This document shows, one piece after another, positions 42,707 to 55,445 of a stretch of DNA of 64,000 bases. The notes under the pieces are model-generated. The model ran no database searches and was not told where the DNA came from. It was given only the letters and a program-made list of their open reading frames with translations. Made by a program: the position numbers and the translations under genes. Position 1 is the stretch's first letter; each line of letters opens with the position of its first letter. The stretch comes from Eunapius fragilis (taxonomy: Eukaryota; Porifera; Demospongiae; Spongillida; Spongillidae): positions 3,302,511-3,366,510 of the forward strand of contig OY811974.1 of assembly GCA_963681505.1 (NCBI GenBank), written 5' to 3'.

Positions 42707-45700
42707 GACTCCTAAGAGGTAAAAATTCGTCGCTAGCTATAGTTGTTATTATCCTTTTCCTTCCATAGATGGTGGCATGTGGTGTATGCTATGGGTCTTT
42801 GACAGTTGTGAAGAATGGTTGAAATCAGATGTTATCATGTACCGCTGATTGCTGGGAGGTAGATCCATGTATTGAACAGAGTGGTATCTCAGTTATGTTT
42901 TCCTTTATATAAACAGGTTTTGTCCCAGTTCTGTATCAACTTTCTAAATATAGTGTTTCTTATTTTGTAACTTGGAAACGACAAATTAAAAGTGTAACCT
43001 CTACAAAATGTAATTTAACTATTACAATAACCTCAGCAAATAATAAGTTAATAAGTACACATAACTTTCGTTACGTCATGAAATAATCAATTGCGCGTAC
43101 ACACAGTGTGTTGCTTGGTCTCCTACAAAATAGCACATTCCATGTGATGTTGAACCAGAATTACCTAGTGTACATACACAGTACAAATTATCCCCAAGAA
43201 ATCATTCGTATGAAACCGGTCCACTCATGATGTCGCGAGCAAATGGCATGCAAAATTAGAAGCGTTTTCTTCCAGGTGATATCACGTGTTGTCACAGGCC
43301 CGGAATTAAAGCCCTGAATTGTTATGTAGCACACACTGGTAAATTTGCTATGAAAAAACATCTCCTATCAGTTAATACTATGGGCTTCCTATTTTAAAAA
43401 TTCATGCAGATAAAAATATTCTGATAGCTTGCACAAGCTTGGTGCTGATGTTACAAGGTTTACAACCACCACAGTTCAAGATAAAGGTTCATATTGCTCC
43501 AAAGTATGATTTAAAAGAAAGGCATGTCATTATTGATTTGTTCTGATCATTGTTATACAAAATTCATGAAAGTAACTGCACATTCCTTGGAAATCACATT
43601 TGGTGTAAGCTGTAGGGGATTTGAAAAGGACAACAATTTTGATCTAGGAGGCTGGTTTCTTGGGATTCTGAACAACGGCCAATACAATTCAGTGCTCATC
43701 CTCTGCCTCAATGTGCCACATGGCAGACTTATAACTCTGGATTAGTGTTGGCAAATTCCTACGAAAATGGGTTTTAAACTAGAAGTCCGATATCCGTTCT
43801 TATCAGGTGTTCGATTGGACTTTGATGGACATTCGGTCTGAACACCCATGCTAATGAAATTAATTAATGATAATTAATGGGATGTATTGCAGCATTGCAG
43901 CAATATATTAATACAGCTATGTACGTGCAGCAGTCTTGCTAAATGTTAAATGTGCACTTCACTGGTTACTGTCTATCGGAACTGCAGAATCGAATAATGA
44001 GTGTCATTTTAAAATGTGACTTGCGTTTAGAGGGATAACCGTGAATCAGATCGTTTACCTCTTTATCACTATCGAACGATAACACAAAAAATAACTGTTT
44101 CGCATTGGTTCCGTGTCATACGGCGCGCTTTTTAAATTTAGAGAATAATAAATGTGCTCGTGCCCATATTGTACCCGATCCAACCATTATTCGCCACCAT
44201 TTTACATCTCTTCTTCCTTCCACCACTTTTTGTAACTTGTTTCCTCTACTGGTACCCAATTACAAAGCCTAGCAATAGTGGCTGACTGGCCTGAATTCTT
44301 TCAGGGTCAAAGTGTATTCTTCTTTGAGGGCTTTGAATATTTTGATTTATGAGGGATTTCATACAGTTACTTAACCGCTTATAATAATTGAAATCTAATT
44401 GGAATATTTGTATTTGCCTAACTATTGCAAAATATTTTAAAGAAATCGGGCAGTTAATTAATTTCAATCCTGAGTTATAGGGGTTTTAAAGTGTTGCCTT
44501 CTTTCGTAAACACCCTGTATATTGTGGTCTTGTTGGAGGCAGCATGGTGGACATGGAGTGGACAATGACACTGTCAAGACTTTCCGTTTGCACCAGTTGG
44601 ATTGGAGTGTGAGTAGCAGACACAAATAAATGTATGTATGCAGAGAGCCTAGGAGACTTTTCCTGGCAGGTTGTGTTGAAGACAATGAAAGTGTACCCTC
44701 ATAGACTGCAGAAAAACGTTTAGAGCTTGCCACAACAGGTTTATACAGTGTGTTCTCTCTCAATCCAGATATCTCAAATTAAGTGAATACTTGTTGCGCA
44801 GCAATGGCACTCTTCACAGCCATGCTTTTGGGAATTTTCCACTGCTTGCAACCTACATGCATGAGCCACTGCATCCTCCAAAGTATCAGGTTCTTCAGTT
44901 AGAAGCTTTTATTAATTGCATGGTAACACATGTACTCATTGTCTCATTTTTCTTGGGAGTTCTCATTACAAATGGAGCAGTTAACATTATCAGCACAAGC
45001 ATACTAAAAGGAACACACGAAACCACAAAAGGTGAGATGTTGGACTTGCAGATAATCTGGTCATCTCCATTGTGACTGCCCATTGGAGGAAGCTAGGTGC
45101 CCAACAGAGGAAGTGTGAAATTGGGTATACTTCAGGAGTAGCATGCAACTGACAGTGCATGGATGTTTTCAGGGTCACGTAGGCTATCTGTCACTTTGTT
45201 GCATAAAGAGGTTTGGGATTAAACGTTGTGTAGATAAAATGGTCTTGTATCTTCTACAGTACCTATCATGGTAGTATCTGGTAGCAAGTAGAGGGCCAGA
45301 CTAAGTCAGACAAAGCATAAGGTCCTTGTAGTGAAAGACACGCCACAGCAGCGTGACAAACTCCCTGGAGCCACACTGTTAACAATTGAAATGGATACCG
45401 TTGCTTCCCCTGCAAACAGATGTCCAGTCTGTCATGTCATTTTGGGGGACACAACAATTATCCCAGGTGTATCTTGTCTCAACATACAGCCATACCATTT
45501 GTAATGTGGATCTGGCTGAGAGGCATGGGGTACTGCTAGCCTATTCAATATCACCAGTACAACCTGGTCAAATAGATAGGTGGAATGACTTTGTACATGC
45601 GCACTGTGTGCAGAAGTAGACGGGATAAGCACATACAGAAACAGAGTTACATGATATGGTACAGATCCCAGTATCTTATTCTAAAAGCTTGGTTTTGAGC

Positions 45701-48700
45701 ACCATGTAGCACAAGGTTGATCATGTTAACTACTTCTGAAACAATGAAGTTAAGAAACTGTGTCGCTCAAGTGGTTTGAGTGGGTGTACTCAAGCAAGCA
45801 ATGAAGTCATGGGATGCAAAGAGTATTAATCAACCAGCTAGTCAGTTACCCTATACAATCAGAAGAGTACAATTCTATAGATGGCATAGCAGGGTATAAT
45901 TTAGCACAGTAATGGTTCATGGTCATCTACAAAATGAATAACCAAATGGGTCCATTTGATTTTGGGTTCATTTTTGCCATGCTAATAATAATGATGAATA
46001 AACTGTACTGGGCATCTTCCCAGAGGACATTTATCTACCTCGGTGTACAAATTCTGCCACTTTAACATCTCTTTTCCATTTGATGGTGCATGCTCATTGT
46101 ATGTACATGTAGGTTTGTTATTTCCTTTTCTCTGACCCAAGCCAAAGCATCAAAGCAATTGAGATACACAGTTACAGTAACTATGTGAATCAAGATTGAA
46201 TAGCTGGACTTTGACACTCTGACGAGGAACCAGAGATAAAGAATTAGAAATTGGCCTGGTATTTTCAACAGGTTTGCTGAATCTATGATCCTTTTCCAAT
46301 GGATCGGTGATTGGAGTTGAGTTTAGCTTGCATTCCGCATCATCAGCTTAATTCAATAAACTATTGTTGAATGAAGTCATAAGTTGTTCCACATGAATAC
46401 CAAGAATAAAATGTCCCATATACATGATTTAAAAGTGAGTCTCGAGTAAATCCTTCAGTTGAACCATTTCATTCTTTGTTGTAGTGAAAAGACTGAGGTT
46501 ATTAAGGTAGTTGTACCCATAACGAGGTTTTTTTGGAAAAAAAGTTGATAAGATCCACCTTATTGTTTAAGATATGCCACCTTGATATCATTTCAATAAG
46601 TAACGTATTTAACCGAGCGCAATGCCAAAAACTTTGGCATCCGCCATCTTGTAATTCGCGCACGCATGCGCAGTTTGAGTCCGCCATGTATTTTGGGGTC
46701 TGAATTATTAAAATATGTCACCAACAATTGGTAGTTCTGTTCTAGTACCGTATATAATTCGGAGAGAATCCACCTTATTGTTGAAGATATGCCACCTTGA
46801 TAGCATTTCAATAATGCGCAGAAACACTAGCACCGCTTGTTTTACGAGCACCTTAAAATACGAACGGCAAAAACTCTATTTCCTGTACATTCAGGACAAC
46901 AGACCTTATGATCAAGTGTTGAGCATATTATTACGAATGGAGCTAAGCACCAAGAAGAGCGTACGTGTAGGAAAATATCTTGTCCTTGTTTTCAAAATAA
47001 GTTACTCTTTTCTAAATAGCCGAAAACCGAAAAATAACATTTCAATTTCAAGGTACAAATATGGCGTCCAGGGATGCGTAACTTTGTAAAAAATTGCTGT
47101 AAATTTGTGGAAAAGGATAGTAACTTTATCGATGCACCAAAAGGACAATTAAGTAATGAAGAACGTGTATTCACGATAAAGTAGCTGTTCTGGAATGCCC
47201 AGCATGAGTAACCCATGTGTAGCCTAATTAGTTCACCCTGAAATGATGGTTAGCATAAGCTTTGGCACAAACCTACTGCTCCGTTTGGAAACTAATGCAC
47301 CAAACGAAAGAAGATATTCTTTCATATATATCCTCCTAATTTGGTGATTTTTAAGCACTACAGTTTTCAACAAACCAATTATAAAGTTTTATTTGTACTA
47401 TTTTTACTGCTCATCTAATTACTGTCAAAATGATAAGGTCCTCTAAGATGCTCTCAGGCTACAAGCTAGTATGATTTTTTTTTTCAAATTCCAGGAGGGT
47501 TCCTGTCACCTTAATAGTCAGCCTGTATCATAATAGAAATTGTTTCATCATCTCTGAAGTACATATGGGTTAGCCATACTCTGTAAAAAATTATTTGAGA
47601 GGACATCATTGAATTCATGATTCCAATATCGTACCAATCATTTCATGATAAGAAGAGACATCAGTTGCTTTGCCAAAACATCAAAAGTATAGATCTCTCC
47701 TGTTGACAATTCCTGAGGAGTCCAGCAGTATTGATTATTTCAACCCAAATCCCAACACCTTTCTTAGTCCTGTATGGAACAACTAACTCAGAGAGTTTGA
47801 TTAATCTTTTCTGCTACTCGGTTTTGTTTCGGTGTTTCCCTGAATGTCATCTCAGGGACACACCCTGACTGAAAGGGCTTTAAGGAAGTCTTTGAACTCT
47901 TACTCCTATACTTGCCACCTTAAATCATTTCACAGTGTATGGATCTGTGATTCCCACTAATACCATACCTTTGCTTTGAATTCCTTAAAATTCACCATTG
48001 CCTCCTCTCTCAAAAAAGCAGATATTGATCCATCTGGAGAAATCATAGATGAGGTAACAAAAATATTACTGCCACCAATCCTCTCAGCCATTGACACTGG
48101 CCCCAAGATGGCAACCCTGATCAGGCATTAATGTTATATATTGTGTGAGCTCATTAAACCAATCAACGCCGGAATACTAAAATAAAGTTGTCCAAAATCA
48201 AATAAATGGGGCACCCAAGGAATGTTAGGTAGCAGGAAGGGTTTTTTTTAACAATATAATCTGAAGCTCTGAACATGAAAGTGGTATGTTTATAAAGTCT
48301 GGAGGAATTATTTGGTAACAGTAAACACATCCTTCATGCTGATATGCATACATGTGTATCTCGGCATTAATTGGCTAAACGAATGCACATTTGCGTATTC
48401 CTGTATAATCTATTAAAGATGCTCAAATGCCTGTGTTTAGTCTGGTATGATAAAGTACTTGCAAAGCCTACAAAGACCAGAAGGAGGGTGGTATGGTTTA
48501 TCAGAAATCACACCACAAAGGTCAGTGTTCTGGACACCAGGTAAAGCACTTAAACTGGTGAGAGGAGTAAAAATATATGAAAAAAGAATGTATTAATTTT
48601 CATTCTTCTTAGGAAATAAGGTTATATGCTGTACCATCAATTAGAGTATTAATGTTTATGTATTCTATCAGGGTCAAGTCTTGCTGAGCAATGTTAATTG

Positions 48701-49920
48701 ATATTATGACGGCTCGTGTGTTTTCCAATGGTTTTATCTACAGGAAAGATTTGTAATCTCAAGCAATTTCTTTCTATACAGGAAGAAATACATGTACACC
48801 ATCATCACATTTGGCGTATAATTTCATTATTGCCTTCATTAATGATTGGTGCCTTCAAAACATCACGGATGTACGTAGCTTGCAAACAATGGTAGTGAAA
48901 GTGAGAGTATGATAAACTGGATCCCAGGTCATTCCAGCCACTCTCAAACTAGGAGAAGTGAAAAGTTCCATGAAGTTAAATTACAAATTAGTTCACCTGT
49001 ACCCAAGTAGAATTAATGAGGCGCTTCATTTGGATTGTTGGGCATGTTGTTAAGAGATATTATACGGGAAGGAGATGACCTTGATATTGGATGACCTTCA
49101 CATATATTGATATTGGAAGCACAGTCAATCGAAAGTTAGCGGTACATAGTGCTTTGTACCTTGGTAACATAAAACCATATGGTGCAGAGTATTTTTTTTA
49201 CATCTGTGCTGTAGTGTAGCTGGGTTTTTTTACATATGTACTGTAGATGTAGGGTAACTTGAACATACTGTTGCAACAATTTAAAAAATGCCTCCACATC
49301 ATTTTGCTTTAATCCCTAAACAATGAGTAGCCATGCTTCTTAAGCTAAATGAACCAATGCTTGTCAATCGTTCACTGAAATACAACTGTGCCAGTCTCAA
49401 ATGTGCAGCTACTTACACATATACAAAATCAACCAGACTAGAGAGGCATAGTACTACATGCTGCAGTATATGAGATATTATTAGGTCAAAGTCTATTAGT
49501 TCCAGTCTAATCACTACATAATCTGAATGATTTAAGAAAGTGTATGTGAACTAGAGGATGGCTCTATTTATCATCATCTACATATGAACTGATTGATGAG
49601 ATGACTACCAAAGGCTTTGGTTATCATTACTGCCAAAGGCTTGGCAATCATTGTGCAGGTCAAGTTATAGGACACAGCCAGCTTTCATGTGCACAAAAAG
49701 AATTTTATAAGCTCATGATTAAAAAGTTAAATACAGGAACCTACTGGAGTACAAGTTCCATACAGGAATGATGAAGCCATTAAAAACCATCACTCGCATC
49801 GAGCAGTACAGCCAAGAGTCGGGTCACTTAGCTCTTAGTGGCAAACGACCAATATCAAAAAGGAGAATACTTGTTGCAACGCGTAATGAATGTTTTCCTT
49901 GCATGTGCTAATATACACAC
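42707..49920. other. Seven-kilobase stretch without a convincing gene
   Basis: AT-rich, with only short random ORFs in all frames. It contains a dispersed repeat at about 44085-44215, a direct repeat of about 50 bp (46548-46600 and 46764-46820, CCACCTTATTGTT.AAGATAT), and nothing else I can name. Introns or regulatory DNA of an unseen gene cannot be excluded. Confidence 0.45.
44085..44215 (-). repeat. Dispersed repeat, inverted copy
   Basis: Its reverse complement (GGTGGAAGGAAGAAGAGA, GAATAATGGTTGGA, GGGCACGAGCACATTT, TATGACACGGAAC) parallels 52938-53095. A shorter related copy is at 33898-33970. No ORF. Confidence 0.65.
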
Positions 49921-49924
49921 CCTA

Positions 49925-52162
49925 ACAGAAAAAATCCAGGGAGTGGCTATGGACAAAGCGGTGTGAAGATGCCTTCATTGCTCTCAAGACCCATCTGACC
50001 TTTCCTCCAATACTCTCATTTCCTGACTTCCAGGCAAAGTTCACTGTCGATACTGATGCAAGCCTGGATGGAGTTGGTGCAGTACTCTCCCAGCAAAATG
50101 ACAGGTGTGTAATTGCATATGCCAGTCATGTGCTCAACAAACCTGAGTGACAGTACTGTACCACTCGCCGTGAGATGATGGGCAGTTCAACTTTTCAAAC
50201 CTTACCTGTGGGGCTGACCGTTTGTTGTTCGCACCAATCACAGTGCACTTCAGGGGCTACGGAACTTTAAGGATCCTCAGGGACAGGTTGCTAGGTGGTT
50301 GGAAATCCTGTCTGAATATGATTTCAAGGTTCAGCACCGTCCTGGTGTCAAACATGGCAACGCTGACCCATTGTCAAGGCTTCCACGCAAGCAATGTGGG
50401 CTGTCAGAGTTGTCAGAAATGGGTGATGTTGGTCTTGTTAACTTAGTAACATGGTTTATCTTCTTCTGAGCAGAGACAGTTGCAGCAGTCTGACAAGGAG
50501 TTAAAACACGTCCTAGCATGGATGGAAAAGGACCATGTCCAGCACTATTCCCAAAGAACAGTGGATACTGGGTGCAGACTTTGTGGTCACAACATGATCA
50601 TTTCGTGGTGAAAGATGGGGTGCTTTTCAGAGAATGGGAGGACGTGCAAGGGAAAGGTCGTAACAAATGCCTGCAGTTTGTTATTCCCTAAGATATGGTT
50701 CGCTCCATATTGCAACAGCTTCATGATGCACCAAGTGGTAGCCATTTAGGTGTTGCTAAGTCACTTAATAAGATCAGTTCTTGGTTCTATTGGTCTGGGC
50801 AGCAATGAGATGTGGTGAATTGGTGCAAGCTTGTCATGTGAGTTATGTGCAGCACATAAATCTCCTCCTAGAAAACGGAAGGCTAAACTGCAGACAGAAC
50901 TCTCCAGCCATCCATTTCAGCGGGTGGCAAGGGACATCCTGGGACCACTACCTCAATTGGTGAGAGGTAGTAAATACATACTGGTTATTGGTGACTACTT
51001 CACCAAGTGGATGGAGGCATTTGCCATACCTAGCATGGAAGCAGTTACTGTGGCTGAGGCATTTGTATTCCAATTTGTGAGTCGGTTTGGTGTCCCTTAC
51101 TTCCTTTACACTGACCAAGGTTGGAACTTTGAATCTGCATTATTAAAGGCTGTGTGTACTATGATAGGAATCAGTAAGACCAGGACTAACCCCTATCATC
51201 CTCAGTTGGATGGTCTGATTGAGCAGTTCAACCGTACACTGTTGAATTTACTGAGTATGGCAACTAAACAAGATGAACACAATTGGGACTTGCATCTGCC
51301 TTTAGTGATGCTAGCTTACCGCACTAGTGTACAGGAATCCACAGGGTGCACTCCCTTTGAACTTGTATTTGGAAGAGAAGCTCGGTTACCTGTGGATGTT
51401 GTGTATGGTTTACCCCCTCAGACTTCCCTAACAGAGGTGAATCAGTATGCTTTGGATTTGAGACTTCGCATGGAGAAGGCATACTGACAGGTTCAAGAGC
51501 ATATGGGGCTACAGCATCAACGGCAGAAGGAGCTGTATAACATATCTTCCAATGGTGACCCATTCAAAGTAGGGGATATGGTGTGGCTGCACTGTCCGGC
51601 AGTTCCTCATGGTAAATCCCCAAGGCTTCATTGCTTCTGGCAGGGACCTTACAGGATACATAAAGTGGTTAGTGATGTGTTTTACAATATCTCCCTGCGG
51701 GATCGTCCTTGTAAACATCAAGTGGTTCACTTTGACCGGCTAAAGCCGTGTGTGCACCTACCTTCAAACCTGCAGGAGAGACAGCAGAACCCAGCTGAAA
51801 CCATTCTACCAGATTGTCTTGACATCTCTGCTGACCCAAACCTTGATGGTACTGATAATGGTCCCAACTTACCAGTTATGCCTGGAGATCTAGATGAAAC
51901 AGATGATGACTCAGATGATGACGACCCTGAATTACCAGATGTACCTGCAGTGCCTGTAGACATTGATGAGACAGATGCTCCTCAAGATTTTCAGATTGCA
52001 CCACAGAACTTACCCATGGTGCAGGCAGAAGAAGGTCCAACTGGAGTGAAGGAGGTTCCTTTCAACCCCAGAAAAACAACTCGACCTCATACATGACCTC
52101 AAAGACTGGGACAGAACATTCATGACATTTAGGGGCCTGCCTTTATCTGGGAGGGGGAGTAG
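49925..52162 (+). pseudogene. Ty3/gypsy pol remnant (RNase H and integrase), many lesions
   Basis: RNase H begins near 49940 (C-E-D-A-F-I-A-L-K, then F-T-V-D-T-D-A-S, G-A-V-L-S-Q) and has a TGA at 50148. The Q-H-R-P-G-V-K-H-G-N-A-D-P-L-S motif is near 50332. The integrase zinc region (50690-50860) has stops and shifts. The catalytic core is open from 50831: G-D-Y-F-T-K-W-M-E-A, Y-T-D-Q-G-W-N-F, G-L-I-E-Q-F-N-R-T-L supply the three acidic residues. A TGA at 51485-51487 interrupts A-Y/Q-V-Q-E-H in frame, after which the chromatin-side domain (P-Y-R-I-H-K-V, V-V-H-F-D-R-L-K) and an acidic tail run to 52096. Purine tract GGGAGGGGGAGTAG (52149-52162) precedes the LTR. Gag, protease and most of the reverse transcriptase are absent. 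Confidence 0.85.
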
Positions 52163-52290
52163 TGTAGTGTGTTTGTGTGCGCATGCGTAGTTCCTTATCT
52201 TTAGGTATATAATGTGCCTTCCCTGTAAGATATATAGCTCTCATTATAAGCTGTACTGGTCTCGCTACATTACTATTAGTTAGACTAGCC
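52163..52290 (+). repeat. Start of the 3' LTR of the gypsy element
   Basis: TGTAGTGTGTTTGTGTGCGC directly follows the polypurine tract and contains TATATAATG near 52206, a plausible LTR promoter. The LTR runs into the MITE at about 52290, so its CA end is not identified. No second LTR is in the window. Confidence 0.6.
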
Positions 52291-52510
52291 CACCTTTTAT
52301 CTCTATGGGAAAGTTGGTGGTATATAGGAATGGAATAGTATTGATGTGTAAAAAGCAAGGAAACAAGGTTAGGAAAAATTAAATTGACCTACATTATAAA
52401 AACATATGGGTAAATTTCATTTTTCCTTCCCAGTCAGTAAACCTAGTTCCTTGCTTTTACACCACTACAGCTTTCCATCACTTTGTACCACCAACTTTCT
52501 TGTTGAATGC
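52290..52510. mobile_element. Fold-back MITE copy next to the gypsy LTR
   Basis: AAAGTTGGTGGTATATAGGA (52309) and GATGTGTAAAAAGCAAGGAA are mirrored by CCTTGCTTTTACACCACTAC and CCACCAACTTTCTTGTTG (to about 52505). Same family as 2201-2490. Confidence 0.8.
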
Positions 52511-53928
52511 GGAAATATTAGCACTCATGCTATATACACTACATGATGGTGAGTGAAACAATTCGATAGAGAATGTACTGCTACAGATCGGAAATGGAGA
52601 TTTAACTAATTAAGTGAGTAGTCCATTTCTTTATCCATTTTTTCTTTAAGCGTAGTAACATAGGTTGGTGGAAGGACTAACAGCAATGCATTGAACAGGT
52701 ACGAAGTCTTGTTTTAATTTTCTGTTTTCATTTAGCTTACTATAATATATATATAGGTTGTATAACAGGGCAACTAGAGATTCGTTGCCTGGTTTTTTTA
52801 TTTTTACAAATAGCAATGCATCGGCGTCAGTGTTGTGTACTTAAGGATCAGAATTGTGTGTGATACATGTATCTGGCCCCTAAAGATAAAATCCGGATAT
52901 ATGCCGAAGTGATTGGTGCTGTTGGCACTCTTCTACATCGTTTCTAATCCTTCGTGGTGGAAGGAAGAAAGAGAAGGCAAAGAAAATGGGGTGAATAATG
53001 GTTGTTGGACCGGTACGAGATGGACACGAGCATATTTTGTTCTCTAAAAGAGCACCGTGTTATGACACAGAACTACCCCAAAACTGTTCTTTTTTTCTGC
53101 ATTATACTATGGTGTCTTCAATGAATAGAGATATAATCTGTTCCACACATACTGTAATACTTAAGGTGAAATACTCACAGGTTAAAACATCAAACACCCA
53201 GCGACCGGCCCTAGTCAAGGCATAGAAATGGCCCTAATGAAGGCCCAAAGTCATAGTGTTCACAGTATGTGGTGATAGTTACCATAATTGGTGAAATTGA
53301 ATGAATAATATATGTTTGACGACCCATCTATTACTTCGATCAGGGCTCAGGGCTGTTCCTACACCAAGACTACCAGTTTGATAAGTCATTAACATAATTC
53401 ACAGTGCCTCACATGACGTTATCAACTTGCGATTGCTGAACAAAACAAGGCTAGGGAAATTCCTGTGTATTTGATCGAATTTGTTGTTTTTCTCGTTACA
53501 TAGATACACATTAATCCTGCGACTACGTGAGAACAAACACTAGACACACATTAATCCTGCGACTAACGCGAGAAAAAAAACCGACATACGTATACCTGAT
53601 ATTCTTTCAAGTAATGCACCACATACAAACCCCAGCAGGGCGCCTCTGATATGTTATGGCTGTTGGTTCGAATTCTAAATAACAACTGCGCACTTACTTT
53701 GCGGTTACAGGTCCAAAGTCAGAAGTACCTGCTGCAACCAAAATTCTATTTATGCGCATATGCAGGAATGAATGCAGGCCAAAAGGCGTGACCCGATATT
53801 GCATCCTTGACCGTTCAGTGAGTGCGAGAGCGCCGTCGAGCAAAATCGGGTCGCACGGAATTTATATAAATGATGATCTGAATGGACCAAAAACACCCTA
53901 GTGGTATAGTTTGGGGTTCCCGCTACAG
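52511..53928. other. Intergenic with dispersed repeat, no gene seen
   Basis: 52938-53095 is the dispersed repeat also found at 33898 and (inverted) 44085. A short duplication, ACACATTAATCCTGCGACTA, is at 53507 and 53545. No coding evidence. Confidence 0.5.
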
Positions 53929-55070
53929 GGTTGCCAACCTGCCAAAATATAAAACCTGGAGTTTTATATACGGGTCAATCCATAAATTGAGGAAGGGGAC
54001 TGATGATATAAGTCAGGACTATATTAATGAACTGTATGTAATCCTCTAGTGAAAATAACTTATACCATTGCCAAGTAATGAACTTCAAATAATTAAAAAT
54101 GCACAAGAAAAAACAAAACACATAACATTTTATACATTGCTTCCACAAGTAAAGCTATTAAAAAAGTGAATGGAAATTGCATTTTTACAATCGGTACAAT
54201 AATACGTACTTGTAAAGTGTGGAGCAATTGCATTATTTAGTATGCAGGTGGTTTTTGTCCTGCCACTTGCAAACGTTTTAGAAATTTGGCTGTCTGTGAA
54301 AATATTACGAAATAGCAGTCCCAGATCATCAGCAATGGATAGCGGTATGTTATGCTGAACTAAAAAGTTTGTCATCTTCACTTCTACTTGAACAACCTTA
54401 GGAGGAAGCATTATAGCGAGTATTTAGTTATTATACAGCATCTATATACCTTCTGCGTAAGTGGATCGACTGAAGGAAACGAAAGCTTAGGCTGTAACGG
54501 TGATTCCTTAGCCAGTATTTGATTATTTTTTTCAGCTTATGTGATCTTTCACATCACGTACTCCCTGGTACTGGCATGACACTTTCCTAGAGCACACAGT
54601 ACACAAAAAGGCGTAGATATCCCCAGGTACCCCAACAATGAAGGGCCAGGTCTTTGTCCATTTTTTTGAAAATTTAGTCTTGTACTTTATCTTGCGTTTT
54701 TTCGATGGACCCGGTTGGATTCCTCGCTCACGGTCTCAATCGCTTGTTTCTGAATCGGATGGAGACATAGAGCGTTTTTCTGCCATATTTTTTAAAATCG
54801 AGAACAAAAGAATAATAATTATATCGACAATAGTTAAGTTACGAGGAATTACAGTAATCTGCTTATAATTGGTGCTACTATACTACCGTATATGATTACG
54901 GCAAAGCTTAAAGTGCATATTATTATAAAGCGCCAGATATAGGCCGAGCGCATGCATTAGTGGGCGAAAACCTTGAGAGTCGGACCGCTTCCCTTGAGAC
55001 CTGGAGATATAATTGAAAATCTGGAGACTCAAGGTTTAGCCGGGAGGGGGTTGGCAACCCTGCCGCTACT
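53929..55070 (-). mobile_element. hAT-like DNA transposon relic with TTGCCAACC ends
   Basis: The left end CAGGGTTGCCAACCTGCCAA (about 53935) and right end GGGGGTTGGCAACCCTGCCG (about 55048) are inverted. Between them the minus strand encodes two transposase pieces (54130-54790). The size of about 1.1 kb is too small for a full element, so most of the catalytic region is deleted. Confidence 0.65.
54130..54790 (-). pseudogene. hAT transposase N-terminal pieces (BED-like finger and following helix region)
   Basis: Read on the minus strand from about 54790: K-K-R-K-I-K-Y-K-T-K-F, W-P-F-I-V-G-V, F-L-C-T-V-C-S-R-K, D-V-K-D-H-I, a BED/ZNF862-like C-x2-C ... H finger. It resumes at 54411: Q-V-E-V-K-M-T-N-F-L-V-Q-H-N-I-P-L-S, D-D-L-G-L-L-F, G-R-T-K-T-T, ending in TAA/TAG near 54130. 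This is the usual start of KIAA/ZNF862-type hAT proteins, without the DDE core. Confidence 0.7.
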
Positions 55071-55445
55071 CAAAAATGTATTTGTCTCAATAGCACCACC
55101 TAAAATGACCGAGATATTTTTCAAACCATCCTGTAATTCCTAATGCTAAGTTCCACCTCTAGTTTGATCGTCATATTCTTGAGTTCCGAAAAGCGGTGGC
55201 TTATTCTTTTTCTTGTGTTCATCAACAAAACCTTACACTCAAGGCCAAGCAGGAGGAAGCTCTTTCCATCTCACCGTCGGGATGTGTTTGTTTGGTTTCC
55301 AACTAGTTACGAAAAGTAATATGCTATCAACTAACCATGCAGGCATTCTCCTAGTAACCATACGTTACTAGTTGTGTTTGCACGGTGTGTATTTCGAAAT
55401 GATATCTATAATAGTCAAGCATTATAACCATATGATCATATTTTA

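Noticed and set aside
44464..47089. Several ORFs of 70-125 codons
   Set aside because: No recognisable motif, no splice-compatible neighbours and no supporting codon pattern; treated as random open frames.
53665..53675. GGTTCGAATTC, a pol III B-box-like sequence
   Set aside because: No A box at the right distance and no tRNA fold can be built around it.
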